Shown: positions 42,039-55,921 of the stretch, one piece after another | How positions within the stretch are numbered: position 1 is the stretch's first letter | How the letters are laid out: every line of letters begins with the position of its first letter | Assembly: GCF_028640845.1 (NCBI RefSeq) | Contig: NC_080540.1 | Location: 135,002,420 to 135,066,419, forward strand | Origin: Ahaetulla prasina | Lineage: Eukaryota; Chordata; Lepidosauria; Squamata; Colubridae | DNA: 64,000 bases | Reading direction: 5' to 3' | The notes under the pieces: generated by a model | Told to the model about the DNA's origin: nothing | The model's input: the letters and a program-made list of their open reading frames with translations, nothing else | Database searches by the model: none | Program-made: the position numbers and the translations under genes

Positions 42039-42075
<37 letters not shown>

Positions 42076-42106
42076 CACACATACATATACATACATACAT
42101 ATACAT

Positions 42107-42141
<35 letters not shown>

Positions 42142-42478
42142 TATATGTTTTCTGAGGTTTTCGTGGGTGTTTGTAGGTCTTTGGTTATTCGGGTTTTCTC
42201 CCGCGTAAAATTGGAAGTGTCTTGGCGACGTTTCGACGAAGTCTCATTCACACCCCAATCCAATCAGAGCACAAAAAAAACCCCATCCAATCAGAGCACA
42301 GCCAAGCTCCCACCCAATCAGTTCAAACCCCCACTAGCAGTTAAAAAGGAAGAAACAGCTGCAATCACACATTGCTCCCAGAAGCACGAAGCTGAAGCCT
42401 GAAGATGACGAATGAGACTTAAACGTCGCCAAGACACTTCCAATTTTACGCAGGAGAAAACCCGAATAACCAAAGACC

Positions 42479-42569
<91 letters not shown>

Positions 42570-45500
42570 CAACTGTTTTATAAATTGCTGAAAAAATGGT
42601 TGATTGTGAAATACACAGTGATCTTTCTTAGTGACCTGATCCTGCTTAGTTTCTGAATCCAGGCAACTTTGAACACGTGATGCCATCTACCAAAAATGAA
42701 CTCTTTTTCACTTGGTCTGCATCCCAAAACTGAGTAGAACCAGAAAGGATTTTCAACCTCAGTCTATCATATTAACATTGACAATGTAGTGACAAAGCTT
42801 AGATTGGCTCTGGGGATTGTCATTAAGGTTTGGGAGGGGAGGATAGGTTGCTCACCACAGTCTGAAGAGATAGAGAGAATGCCATTTGAAAAAAATCAGG
42901 ATTAAAAGTTCTAGGCAGAAAAACTCCAAAACCATAACGGAACATTGGCAAAAAAAATAGTTCTATTTAGTGCCAAGAGATATTGCAAGAACACAGTGTT
43001 TACTATTTTTGAAAATGGATGCATACCTCAATTCCTTCAATCTCCTCAAGGAACCTTCCACTGACAGACACCAAGGCATCTTCAGGCCATTCGTGAAACC
43101 AGTCAATAGCTGTGCAGTTTACTACAGCAGGGAATTTTCTAGCTCTCACACGGAGAGTAGATCCCACAGGAGAGAAACATAGGATTACCTGGGGAGGGAG
43201 TAAAAACTCATCATTGTGCATAATCACTACTATTAATTACTTAAGAGCTTTTACTACTGAAATGTTATTGGGGAATCCCTGTAAATCTCTGTATATCTTT
43301 TCACCTGAAAAATACTCTCCTTATTAGAACGGCTACTGTAGATATTCCTATCTTCATTTGTACAATACCCAAATGTTGACTAAAGCATTTTCATCTTGCC
43401 ACATGACACAAAAGTTAAGTTATTATTTTTTTTACATCAACAGCCCCACTCAAAAGATTAAATGTTCTCTCCTTCCATCAGTCATGCAATAATAAAGAAT
43501 ATTAATTTAGATATTATTAGTTATACACGCATTTGACTTTTTCTTTAACAGCACAAGGTAGAGAGCATCTTTCATCTCTTTCACTTTAATCTTCACAAAA
43601 TATTTATTTATTTATTTATTTTGTCACACAGTATATATAATTGTAAGCTTATATATAATCTTGTGAGGTATTGTAGGTTAGGCTGTGAATAAAGGCAGTG
43701 TTTGCTCATTGTTAACCCATAAACCATGATTTACAAACCCCAGTGCCTTCCTTTCATAATGCTTTGCACAAACCAACAAACCATATGCTTGTGTAAGCTA
43801 GTATGTTGAACCTGGTAACTGGTTAGCCAAAACAATTTGTGGCTGAATAGAATTTGAACTCATCCAACTTCTTACCTTTAACTGTTTTCGGACTTTGTCA
43901 ATGAAAAATCTCCAGCTGTTTTCACGAGTATCTGGCAAGCCCATAGATTTTACCTGAGGCCTCATGGAGCTAATAATATTTTCCACTTCATCATCCTGAA
44001 ATAGCCCTGGAATCTCACCAGATGCCAAGAGATCATTGATCAAAACCAAAAACTGCTCTTCAGCAACCTGCGAGTCTGTCATAAGAAAAACGGTAGGGGT
44101 ATTCTTCACGGCAGATTTGATGTACTGGGAAGCCAGATCAGCCTAAATCACAGAACAAATACTTGTCAGTTTAGCATCCTTTCTATTTCTTTTCAAAAGT
44201 GAACAATTTTAAAAAATGCTGAATTTGATGTAGAAAACTTTTCTGCAGTATTATGAAAGCTGGTTAATGATGTTTAGAGCAACATTCCATTTCCAAAATC
44301 ATAGTCATATTTTGTGAAGAAGTATTACTGTGCAAATGTTTTTGATTTTGATTCAGAATAAACCTTACCCAAAGTTGTCTCTGCTAATAAATTTATGCGA
44401 AAATAACCAGCATGTTCCCCAATGGTCCCCAGAAAGTCACCCTTATAATGATAATGATAAACTTATAATGATAAACTCAAAAATGTTGGTTTGTTACAAT
44501 GTATAATTTGTCAGGTAGCTAGACCAGAGGTGAAATCCAGCAGTTTCTGACAGGTTCTGGAGAACCGGTAGCGGAAATTTTGAGTAGTTCGGAGAACCAG
44601 CAAATACCACCTCTGGCTAGTCCCAGAGTGGGGTGAGAATGGAGTTTTTGCAATATCCTTCCCCCAGGAGTGGGGAGGGAATGGGGATTTTGTAGTATCC
44701 TTCCCCTGCCACACCCACCAAGCCACACCACGCCACACCCACCACGCCACGTCCACAGAACCGGTAGGAAAAAAATTGGATTTCACTACTGAGCTGGACC
44801 CAGCATTTATCTTCAATGTTAGGCTTCTTTGTACCATTTTTGAAGTTTGCTAATATATGCCTGAACAAATTGTCCTCACCTTGAGATCTGGAATGCCATA
44901 GCCCTTCTTCAGAGTGATCTGAAAGACGTCTAGGGAGCTAATATAGGCAGCCAGTCGAGACAGACTTTGCTTGCCACTGCCTCCAACTCCCACGAGCAAA
45001 GCATTGCCTCTCGGGGACTCTAGGATGCGATTGATCCTACAGACATGGGACACGGCATCTTCAAACAGCACCTGCAGTAGACAAAGAAGGCCTGTTCCTG
45101 ATTTCCACCCAACAAAATGGAGAAGACCAAAACAATAAAATTAAATTCTACCTCTCCTTAAGAGGGCCAGGCAGACAAAGCTGAGCGGCATTTTAAATGG
45201 TGAACAAAGCAAAAGTTGAGGATTTTTTGAGGATAATCCTCAAGATAGGGCAACATATTTAAGAGCCCTGACTCCACCCCCCGACAAGAAAAACAAAATA
45301 AAACACAGAGGCTCTGCCGAGTTCCATTCACTTTGTTTCACCCTCCCCAGCCAATAGTAGCCTTTTCTTTCTTTTTTTGGACTAAACCTTCATTGCAGCA
45401 TCAAATTTATTCTCATCCTAATCTGAACCATATTCTAATTGATGCTTCTGGATTCTGGGAATAAAAACAGTCCATACAATATTTCTATTTTGGCCACTGA

Positions 45501-48500
45501 CCCATCCTCCAATTTACATCATCTAATTCATGGTTGTGCCTATTAATTACTCACCATCTCCAAACCCTAATTTCATCCTCATTACCCTCAACTTTTTAAA
45601 CTATGAATATTTGGCAGGATTCCAAGGAATCATGATTTTTTTTCCCCTATTCCATTTTTTAAAGACCTGGAGCCCCCAAAATTTAGCAGTGCCTGTAAAA
45701 TTACAGCATTATTCAAAGTTGTCTCAAAATTCATTAACTATGAGATTACTGTAATGGGGGAAAGAAAAGAAGGAAATAAACAATAACAACAAAAAGAAAA
45801 CTCTACTTGGTTAGGGCCTAAGGATGTTTGGGTGATGTGATGTAGCCTATTATGCTTAGCATTAATTTGTGCCTAATTCTTTCATCGGTGAATGCTATGA
45901 CCAGAAGCATCTTTCTATGGTTTGGGGGTTGCTGTGTTATTTCCATGTGATGCAAGAGCTTGTTCCAGCTCCAAGAAGCAGGAAATAAAATCAATAAGAA
46001 AGACTAACCTAAATAAAAAATAATGCCTTTACTAGAAAGAAGCAACTTTTTCTCTTCCAAATGTTTAATTTTTAGGCTAGAACTGCTATACCTCTAAGCC
46101 ACCATACTGTAGTTAATGAGCTGTGGTGGTGCAGTGGTTAGAATACAGTATTGCAGGCAAATTCTGTCCAAGCCAGGAGTTTGATCCTGATGGGACTTGA
46201 GGTTGGCATTCTTTCGAAGTCGGTAATATGAGCACCCAGATTGTTAAGGGCAATATGCTGACATTGTAAACTGTTCAGAGAGAGCAGTATATAAGTCTAA
46301 GTGCTATTGCTATTGCTAAAGACTATGGAAATTGTAGTACGGGTATCAGTTAGTTTATCCTTGCTTTGTGTGCTCAGCAGCAGTATTCTCTCTCTGGCTC
46401 AGCTCCAGTTTCACTTACCAAATTCATCACTGCATTGACCTCATTGTAGCTATCCAAGGCTTCCACAAGCAATTTATTCAAGCTCTGTATATTGGAAACA
46501 GACAAATACTTTGGATCTCCAATGCCTTGAGCAAAGTGGCAAAAAATGTTGGGCTTTGCAAAGATAATATTTTCACCCAGATCCTGCAAAACAAAATAAA
46601 AGAATCCAACATAAACTGAAGCTACCTTCTATCCACTCATCAGCTACTTTTTAATCTTGGATTTATTTTGAAACATCTAAGACAATGTTTGGGATTAATT
46701 CTTGAGGGCTAGCCTGCATGTAAAGTCTGGAGAGACATTTTGGCACAAGAGAAATTAGTTAGGACCTGAGAGCTCGGCTCTTTGCTGAGTTCCTAATTCA
46801 ATTAATTCAATGAATTAGTTGTCCATGGGGTCGCGATGGGTTGGACACGACTTCGCAACTAACAACAACAACAAATTCAATGAAGCCTCTGAAAACCTGT
46901 ATATGGTCTTTTAAAGCAAGCACATTCCTATATCAGATTAATTAACGTTTAACTACTAATATTTAAAAAGTAGATTCTGATTGAGTCCAAAATCACTTTT
47001 GAATCTCAGCTGGAGAAAGAGAAGAGGGTGGAGGTGGAGAAGTAGCATCCACAGTTCCTTTACCTCAAAGAATTTCTTGCAATTTGCTATCATGACCCGG
47101 ATATAGGTCTCTTGATCTTTATCTTCCACAAGTTTGTCATAGTAAACCCTCTCTGCTTCATGCAGCCACAGCCGGACCAGATCTGATGGTATTTTGAGGC
47201 ACTCATGAGTGGAGAACAAGAGTCCCTGGCAGAGACAAAAAGATCAGAGTTGATTTCTCCTGGGTATGTTACTAAGGCAGGCCCTCTGCCACTGTTTTCT
47301 GAGAGCATCTTTAATGCAGTCCATCTCTATAACAATATTTCATTTCTTTCCAAGGCCACCGTTATATTACCCATTCCCCCCCGCCCCACCCGGCCCCAAA
47401 TCTGGTGATTAGTTTCCAATATTCTCAAAGGGCACGACAGAAAAGAACTCCCAGAGGCAGAAGGAAGCCGGGAACAGGGTTCTGCCCCGGTGACATTTAA
47501 AATCCTATATGAACCAAGCTGGAATAAATCTGCAGACTTCAAATCTATGTTTGCTTTTGACTGAGAAGGAATTGAGCATATTGTGGCTGAAATTGCGGGT
47601 ATATCTTTTGGGTGAAATTTCTCTGACATTTTTGAAGGTCTTAAGAAATGAGGGGTTGTAGTTACTTTGATCTAAAATGATCAGGCTGAAATTGACACAA
47701 TGAGCCTTGTAAGCACAATGATAATAAGCACAGTAAAGATGGTAACAAAAAAAGGGGGAAAAGTTGAATAATATTCTGAGTACGAATCTCTCTTTATCTC
47801 TCTCCCTTCTACTACCTTATATACATATCAGTATGTGGGTGTAGATGGGGAGATGGATTTCATTCCGATCCCCACTAAGGACAAAGATGCATCATAACCA
47901 ATACTTGACAATATACTCCCATGGTCCATCTCCAATTATCTCAAAAAGATCCACGGTTTCTTATTTCTTGGTCCTCTTCCATTGTTGCAGCCTCCATATG
48001 AGTGCCGGTGAAAAATGTTCTGTCATGATAATACTTTCTCAGAAAAGGATTGTGCTCAATCTTTTAATATAGATATTGTTTCCAAGCTACATACCCTTGA
48101 CTAACAACTAATTTGGTAGTATATTGTTGTACTGTATCCCTTAATCTAACTTGGGCCCTTGTGTTTGCGATGCCACATCAGTGAAACTCAGACAAGAAAG
48201 GGCCATAAAAATAAATAAATTCCTTGTTTGATTCTTAGATATACAGACCTCTGTAAAGTAAAAGTAAAGTTATTAACTATGCTGTTGTATAGGTAACCAG
48301 CTGCAGAAAATATATTTTAATCTATGTCAAGTTGTAAATTTTAGCAAAGTACATATTTATTCATATATATGCAAAAATTATATGCAAACAATCACCAGTG
48401 AAGATGGTTGCAAAACATATTTTAAGAATTGGGAGAGAAGTTGATGTTTTCTCAGGTTATTTGTATATAGATTTATCTTTCAATATATTTATGTGGAAGG

Positions 48501-51500
48501 CCATGACTAAGTAATTGAAATATGCATTATGAAGAAAGATATATTCAGAGGATTATAAAAGGCAAAAGCAACTTCAGCCATTCTAAATGAACTCAAAATG
48601 GTTTTCTGCTCACCATAGCTTTTATATGTTGATATTGGACTTAAGAGAGATGATAGACTGCCAAAGGAAGCTATTCTAGATGATATCATAATATATACCA
48701 GCTTTTCCTGGATCGGGACATTGTTGTGTTGTGTTGTGTTGCGTTCTATTCTATTCTATTCTATTCTGTTCTGTTCTGTTCTATTCATTTCAACTTAGAG
48801 CCCTCTAGATATAAAGGATTAAAATGGAGGGTACCAGTGTTAAAAAAAATCTGTTGTATACATTCATACCGGTCATACAATAAGCAGTCATAATAAAGGA
48901 AGAACTATAATAAGAAAAAATTCTAAAAGGCAAGATAATATCAGAAAACTTAAAGCCTGAGTAGGGACATCTTGGTTCTTACAGAAGCCCTGTAGAAGTG
49001 ACCATTGATAATCAATAATTCATAAGGCACTCTAATTCTAAGGCTGTTTTCTTTAATTTAATAGGGCAAATTAGCAATTGTAACAATACTAATTTGAACA
49101 AAGGAAACCCTCTAGGTTTAGTTCATTTGGCCAATTTTGTTTTATTAAATTGAATCAAAAGACGTATATGAGAGGTATCAACTTGGTTCCTCCTTATACC
49201 CACTAATTTTACCATCTCTTACTACATGTTGACCATGCTGACTGTGACTTGTGAAATCTAAAACCCTGAACATCTCAAGAAAACTGAGTTCCCAATTTCT
49301 AGCATTTATTATAATATAGCTTCAAGGAAATGGTTCACAAACAAGTGGTTTGTGCCATTTTTATTCCAAGGTATTGGAAAATTCACAGATACCAAAATAC
49401 AAAAATGATATTGTACCTGGAATATATTTGAGAGATCCCGGAGATTGAAAACGTAGTGGAATTTTATGGCCGTAGGAAGAAATGTTGATGTAATCTTTTG
49501 ATGTAAACCTGTTATGGAGAAACATGCCATAATCATACAAAAAAAGCATGGAGTTGCTTGGGATAAGAAACAGGTTATTCATGATTAATTCCTCAGTCAA
49601 GATCAACAAAAAGCAATGGAATGGGTTGATCTCCAAACAGATTCTTGCAAACCCTTATCAGTTTTACAATTCTTTTGCTTCAGTCGCATTTCATTTTAAA
49701 TTATAATAGGAACAGGTCTGAAAAGTTACAGCAGAGCTTATCTAACTAAAACTGGGATTAGAGGATTCATAAATACCTACAAACTCAGCTAACTAGAGTA
49801 ATTTGACCATGCTAAGTGGAACCTGAATAAACCCGAATCAACAAAAGATGGCAGTTCCAAAGACAAATGATAATGATGTAGAAGCATCCAAGGCAGAAAG
49901 TACTTATTTATTTATTTATTTATTTATTTTTGTCACAACAATATACACAACCATCACACAAAATGATTATATAGTATATAAACATATATATGAGGAAATA
50001 TAAGGAAGTATAAGCATATATATATAAGAAAAAAAACAATAGGACAGGAAAGGTAGGCACGTTTGTGCTCTTATGCACGCCCCTTATAGTCCTCTTAGGA
50101 ATGGGGGTGAGGTCAATAGTAGATAGTTTTTGGTTAAAGCTTTTGGGATTATGAGAAGAGACCACAGAGTCAGGTAATGTGTTCCAAGCACTGATAACTC
50201 TGTTACAGAAGTTATATTTTCTGCAATCTAGATTGAAGTGGTTAACATTAAGTTTAAATCTATTGGTTGCTCTTGTATTATTGCAATGGAAGCTGAAGTA
50301 GTCTTTAACAGGAAGGACATTACAATAGATGATTCTATGAGTTAAACTTAGGTCTTGTCGAAGGCGGCGGAGTTCTAAGTTTTCTAAACCTAGGATTTCA
50401 AGTCTGGTGGGATAAGGTATTTTGTTGTTTTCAGAGGTGTGGAGAACTCTTCTTGTAAAATATTTCTGGACACGTTTAATTGTATTGATGTCAGAAATGT
50501 GGTGTGGGTTCCAGACAGGCGAGCTGTATTCAAGAATTGGCCTAGCAAATGTTCTATATGCTCTGGTTAGTAGTGTAGTGTTTTTGGAAAAGAAACTACG
50601 CAAGATTAGGTTTACAACTCTTAGAGCCTTTTTTGCTATGTAGTTACAGTGGGCTTTGGCACTTAGATCATTTGATATGAAAACTCCAAAGACTTGAACA
50701 GGGTGGGGGTCATCTGTAAGGTAATGTCCATCAAGCATGTACTTAGTGTTTAGGTTCTTTTTTCCAATATGTAAGACTGAGCATTTGCTGGTTGAGATTT
50801 GGAGTTGCCAATTTTTAGACCAAGCGGTTAGAAGATCAAAGTCTTTTTGAATGGTAGATGTATTGTCGATAGTGTTAAACAGTTTGATATCGTCAGCAAA
50901 GAGAACACAATTACTTGAGATATGGTCACAAAGATCATTTATGTATAGTATGAAGAGTGTTGGTCCAAGAACGCTACCTTGAGGAACGCCACTCTTGACA
51001 CGAACAGAATTTGATAGAGCATTGCCAATTTTGACCACTTGTTGTCTGTTTGACTGGAAAGCTGTTATCCAATTGTGGAGGGGTCCTGAGATGCCGTAGC
51101 ATTTTAGTTTTAGGAGAAGTTTATCGTGTACTACTGAGTCAAAAGCTTTACAGAAGTCTATGTAGATTGTATTTATTGCTTTGCCTTGATCAATATTTGT
51201 AGTCCATATGTTTTTACAGTGGAGAAATTGTAAGTTACATGATGATTTTTTTCTGAAACCAAATTGTTTATTAGAGAGTAGGTTGTTTATTTCTAAGTGG
51301 AAGGTAATGGATTGGTTGATAATTGATTCCATTACTTTACAGATGACGCAGCATAGAGAGATTGTCTGTAATTTTCAACTAAGCTGGGGTCTCCTTTTTT
51401 GAAGATTGGGATGACTGTGGCTAGTGACCAAAGTTTGGGAAGGGAACTGGTCGTGAAAGCTTTATCAAAGATTATGCTTAGGGGTTCTGCTATATTAGTG

Positions 51501-51757
51501 GAAAGTTTTTTTAAGAAGTATGCACATAGTCCATCAGGTCCAATAGAGAGATGGTTTCAAGTTATGAAGAGCCTTGTATTGTTAGTTACAAGTTGTTCAA
51601 GACCTAGGTTTGTAACAGCGTTGTATAGTGTAGTATGGATTGGATCAGTTGTACATTCATTTGTTATCCAGTTAATAAGAGGTAGATTTAGGTCACCCAA
51701 GAACATGAGAGGAGATGGGCAACAGGTAGCCCATATACCTGTATACCATACATACAT

Positions 51758-51824
<67 letters not shown>

Positions 51825-54800
51825 CATATATATATATATGTTTTCTGAGGTTTTCACGGGTGTTTGTATGTAGGTCTTTGGTTGTTCGGGTTTTCTCCCG
51901 TGTAAAATTGGAAGTGTCTTGGCGACGTTTTGACGAAGTCTCATTCGTCATCTTCAGGCTTCAGCTTCTTGCTTCTGGGAGCAATGTGTGATCGCAGCTG
52001 TTTCTTCCTTTAAAAGTGTATATATATACCATATACAAGAGGTAGCCCATATACCAAGTACCTGTGACAATCATGCCAGGCAAAATTCCATCCCAGTGAT
52101 TCAGTCAGTTGTACTTTTTCCCCCAGGCAAAAATACACTATTGGCTAACCGTTTTCCCCATTTCCCAAACATTCTTTGCACAAAGAAGTCTGAATCTGAA
52201 AACCTTCAGCATCCGGCAGGTTACAAATATGAGTAAGACGTCAAGAGGTAGAACATTAACCGGAAAGCCTGCTTTAGTTCACGCTGCTTTTTGCAGTACT
52301 TACCCAGAGCTGCAGAAACAAGCTGTTGAGTAATCTTCTGGACAACCATTGGGACATTCCGAACGGCCAAATGTTGTCCTAAGATAGTACTGTAGATGGA
52401 CATTAGAGCATCCTGACCTGGGAAACTCACCGCAAACACACAGAAGTGCCTCTATAACAAAACACAATGTACAACATCTTGCAATGCTGCTGGGTAGGCC
52501 TCTTAACAACAACAATAGCAAAAAAACCCTCTAAACTTAGGCCTCCCACTTTTTCTGCTTACAGTTTAGTCAAAAATTTTATTTTTGACTGAAATCACCA
52601 AAGTACCACATCTCCCTCAATTAGATACCTGGAGCCTGGAATCAATAGTGAAGGATCCAGCGGTTGGGTTCATACAGGCAACATACTGACAGTTGTGGAT
52701 ATCCTTTAAGGTCAGTTTGTTTCTATCATACCTAATGGAAAGAAGCACGTTGAACGGCATTATACTGACCCAATATTTTTGAGAAAGCAATGCTCCACTA
52801 TTCCCTTAAACTTAAGATAGTCTTCCTGTCTTTTATAAAAAATGAACAAAGAATGAAGGGCTTTGATATCTTTTCATTAAAAAAAAAAGCACAACCAAGA
52901 TTTAAATAAATAAATCTATCAATGAAAATATCTAGCTTAATCTATAGGTAGGAGACAAGATGGCTAATACCTTTAAACATACAGGCATCATATTCATAGC
53001 CTAGCATTCAAACCATATTATCTCTATAATACATTAATGCATTATAATACATTACATTACAATATATTATAATATTGTATAGTATAATATAGTAGAAAAC
53101 ACAAAAGATTCAACCTGAAGGTTAGTTGCTCTCTTTGCATGAGGTTCTCTGTGAGCCCATCCTTTGGCTATACAGACATAGCAATTATCAAGAGAAAAAA
53201 ATGTATTTATACCAATGCCCATGATCCATGTGCTGCCGGATCAAGGTGTGAGGAGCCACAGTGCCGTATTTGTCAACTTCTGGCATGTTCATATCATCTA
53301 TGAAGTAAATCAGCTTCTTGGTACCAGGGGGACCAAAATTACGTCCTGATTTCTTCTCCAGAGGCTTCTCCAGTATAGCTGTGCAGACAGAAGACCATTA
53401 ATCAACAGATGGCACTGGACCTTATCTAAATGATCTGGTCAAATGTCCTTCCATCTCATGCACCAGTTCAAAAGTAAAAGTTTGTTATATAATGTTCTTG
53501 AGGAAGGCCGATTTTCTTCAGTACATCAAAGTCTTACAGAGGAGGCAGGTAACCTACATGACAACTTGAAAACACCTTGAATGCAAGGAACAAGAAGTCC
53601 CATAACAGTTCCATCTTTACAGGCAGACCAGTTAAAATACCTTTTCTCACAACCTGTCTAGGATGCAGATATGCACATGCTGTGCTGAATAACAGCAGTG
53701 GAAAAGAGCAGGAGTCTCCTTCTCAATTAGCAAGTATTCAGTAGAGCTGGAACACAAGCAACCTGTTCCCCTTTTGATGTTCTGGAATACTATTCCCATT
53801 AGGCCTACAGCATTATCAATAGACAGAGATGGGGGGATTTGCAGTCCAATTCATCAGGTGAGAATAAAATTAAGGAATGCCATAATATTAACAGCTTATG
53901 TAAGCAAACTCTACAAATATTGGCTTGATTATGTCAGTGACGGAACTTTTTTTTCATCATTCAATAGGGTGGATTTAGACTGACAATGAAATTCTCACTG
54001 TCTATCTAATCTGAAGAAGTAATATTCATTTTAACAAAATCTGTTCTTTCCCTTAAACACAATGACTTTTTCCTGTATATCAACATTGGTCAATTAAGCA
54101 ATATGAAATATTTAAATCAACATAAAGTGGCATTTTTTGCTGAGAATATGTACGCCAAGAGATATTTAGGAGCATTCATTTAATATACAGTGTCTCACTT
54201 TTTATGTATTCTCATAAATGAATGAGTGAAAATATTCATGTCCCAGGATAATGTTGCAGGATCCAATCTGGGTCAGTCACCGGGACCAGAGGTTTAGTCT
54301 TCCAAGCTTTCTGACTCGTGCTGGAACCCATCTTCAGGGAACTTCTCTCTCACCAAAATAGTCCCATAAATCTTTAATAATTTCTCAATTTCTTTGCATT
54401 AAGGTTACAGTTTGGAAACCGCTTTTGCAGAGACACAACCAAGGGTTTGAGGAGGTCATCTGTAGTTCTGGGGTCTCAGATTGTGCACCCCTAAACTGGT
54501 AAGAATGGAAATCCATCCAATCCCCTTACCCTGCAGCATAGCTGAAGTTGTGTAGAAGTTAAAGGGAACAGCTTGCACCATAAAATCATCCAGGTTCAGA
54601 GTATCCAGCTTATCCCCCATCAACACTGACTTCCCAGTGCCTGCATTCCCAACTAACATCACTGGCCATTTTTTCTCCATTAGTAAGTCCATGAAGTAAC
54701 GAATCCGGATGGTTTCTGTTGTGTGGACCATTGAAGCCTGCAAAACAGATCCCCTATGAAATCTACATCAATTTAAACAAACAAACAAACCTGAATTGTA

Positions 54801-55842
54801 CTTTTAAAAGAAACTGAATAGTGAAATAGTTTCTAGGAAAAGAAGCACTGGCGGCTAGAGAGATCTTCCCTTGAAAATAAATGGCAAAACCCAGCTCTGT
54901 TTTAATAAGACATCGCAAGCAAAAATATTGTGTATCTGTAGCTCCACTTCTCAGAGCTGATTTTTTTAATTTTAAGTTTTTCAATTTAAATTTACATTAA
55001 TTAATTAAATAATTGAAATTTTATTTGATTTTATTTTTTTAAAAAATCAGAGGACAACTGCTCTGTAAGTACAGATGATGTGGTTGCAGCCAAAATGGAA
55101 CAGTAACAACATGTTTTCAGCCACAGAAGAGAAAATCAGTCCTGAGTGCCAGCCTTTATATTAACCATCTATAAAAGGAATGGATCAGGAAGCCCAGGGA
55201 AATTCCAAAGTTAGCAGAGATGCAAAAATATACCTTTAAGGCAAAACTTAAAAGCAAAAATATATGTTCAAGAGGGAAAATGCAAAAAGTACCGCGATAA
55301 CTGTGTATGTGTCATGACCACACAATGATGAAGTTGGCAAGCATGCTGGGATTGGGTCAGCCTGGAACAAGGCAGCTGGAACTCTGCACATGCTCCCACT
55401 CTCACTGTTGTTGTTCAGTTGCTAAGTCATGTCCAATTCTTTGCGATCCAGTGGACCATAGCATGGCAGGACTCCCCCATTCTCCACTGTCTCCCAGAGT
55501 TTGCCCAAATTCATGTTCATTGCAACAAAGGCACTATATAACCATCTCATCCTTTGCCATCCCTTTCTCCTTTTGCCTTCAATCTTTCCCACAATCTGGA
55601 CCTTTTTCACTGAGTCCCCTCTTCTCATTTGGTGGCCAAACTTTTTGAACTTCAGCTTCAGTATCTGTCCTTCCAAAGGGCAGTCAGGGTTGATTTCCTC
55701 TAGGATTGACCCACTGTCATTATTCTTCTACAAATACATGGTTTACTCACAGTAAGATACAAACACCCACTAGCATAGTTAAAGTATCTGTGCAGGATTT
55801 CTATTTTAAATTTCATGACACCTTTCCTTTACTCTATCTGAT

Positions 55843-55921
<79 letters not shown>

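Noticed and set aside
42399..42427. Functional hammerhead core
   Set aside because: Five bases covering the 3' stem strand and G12 are deleted.
53211..53222. Single-base frameshift in exon e8
   Set aside because: The neighbouring exons need 166 nt here and the protein block is continuous. I attribute a one-base uncertainty to my own counting rather than to a lesion.
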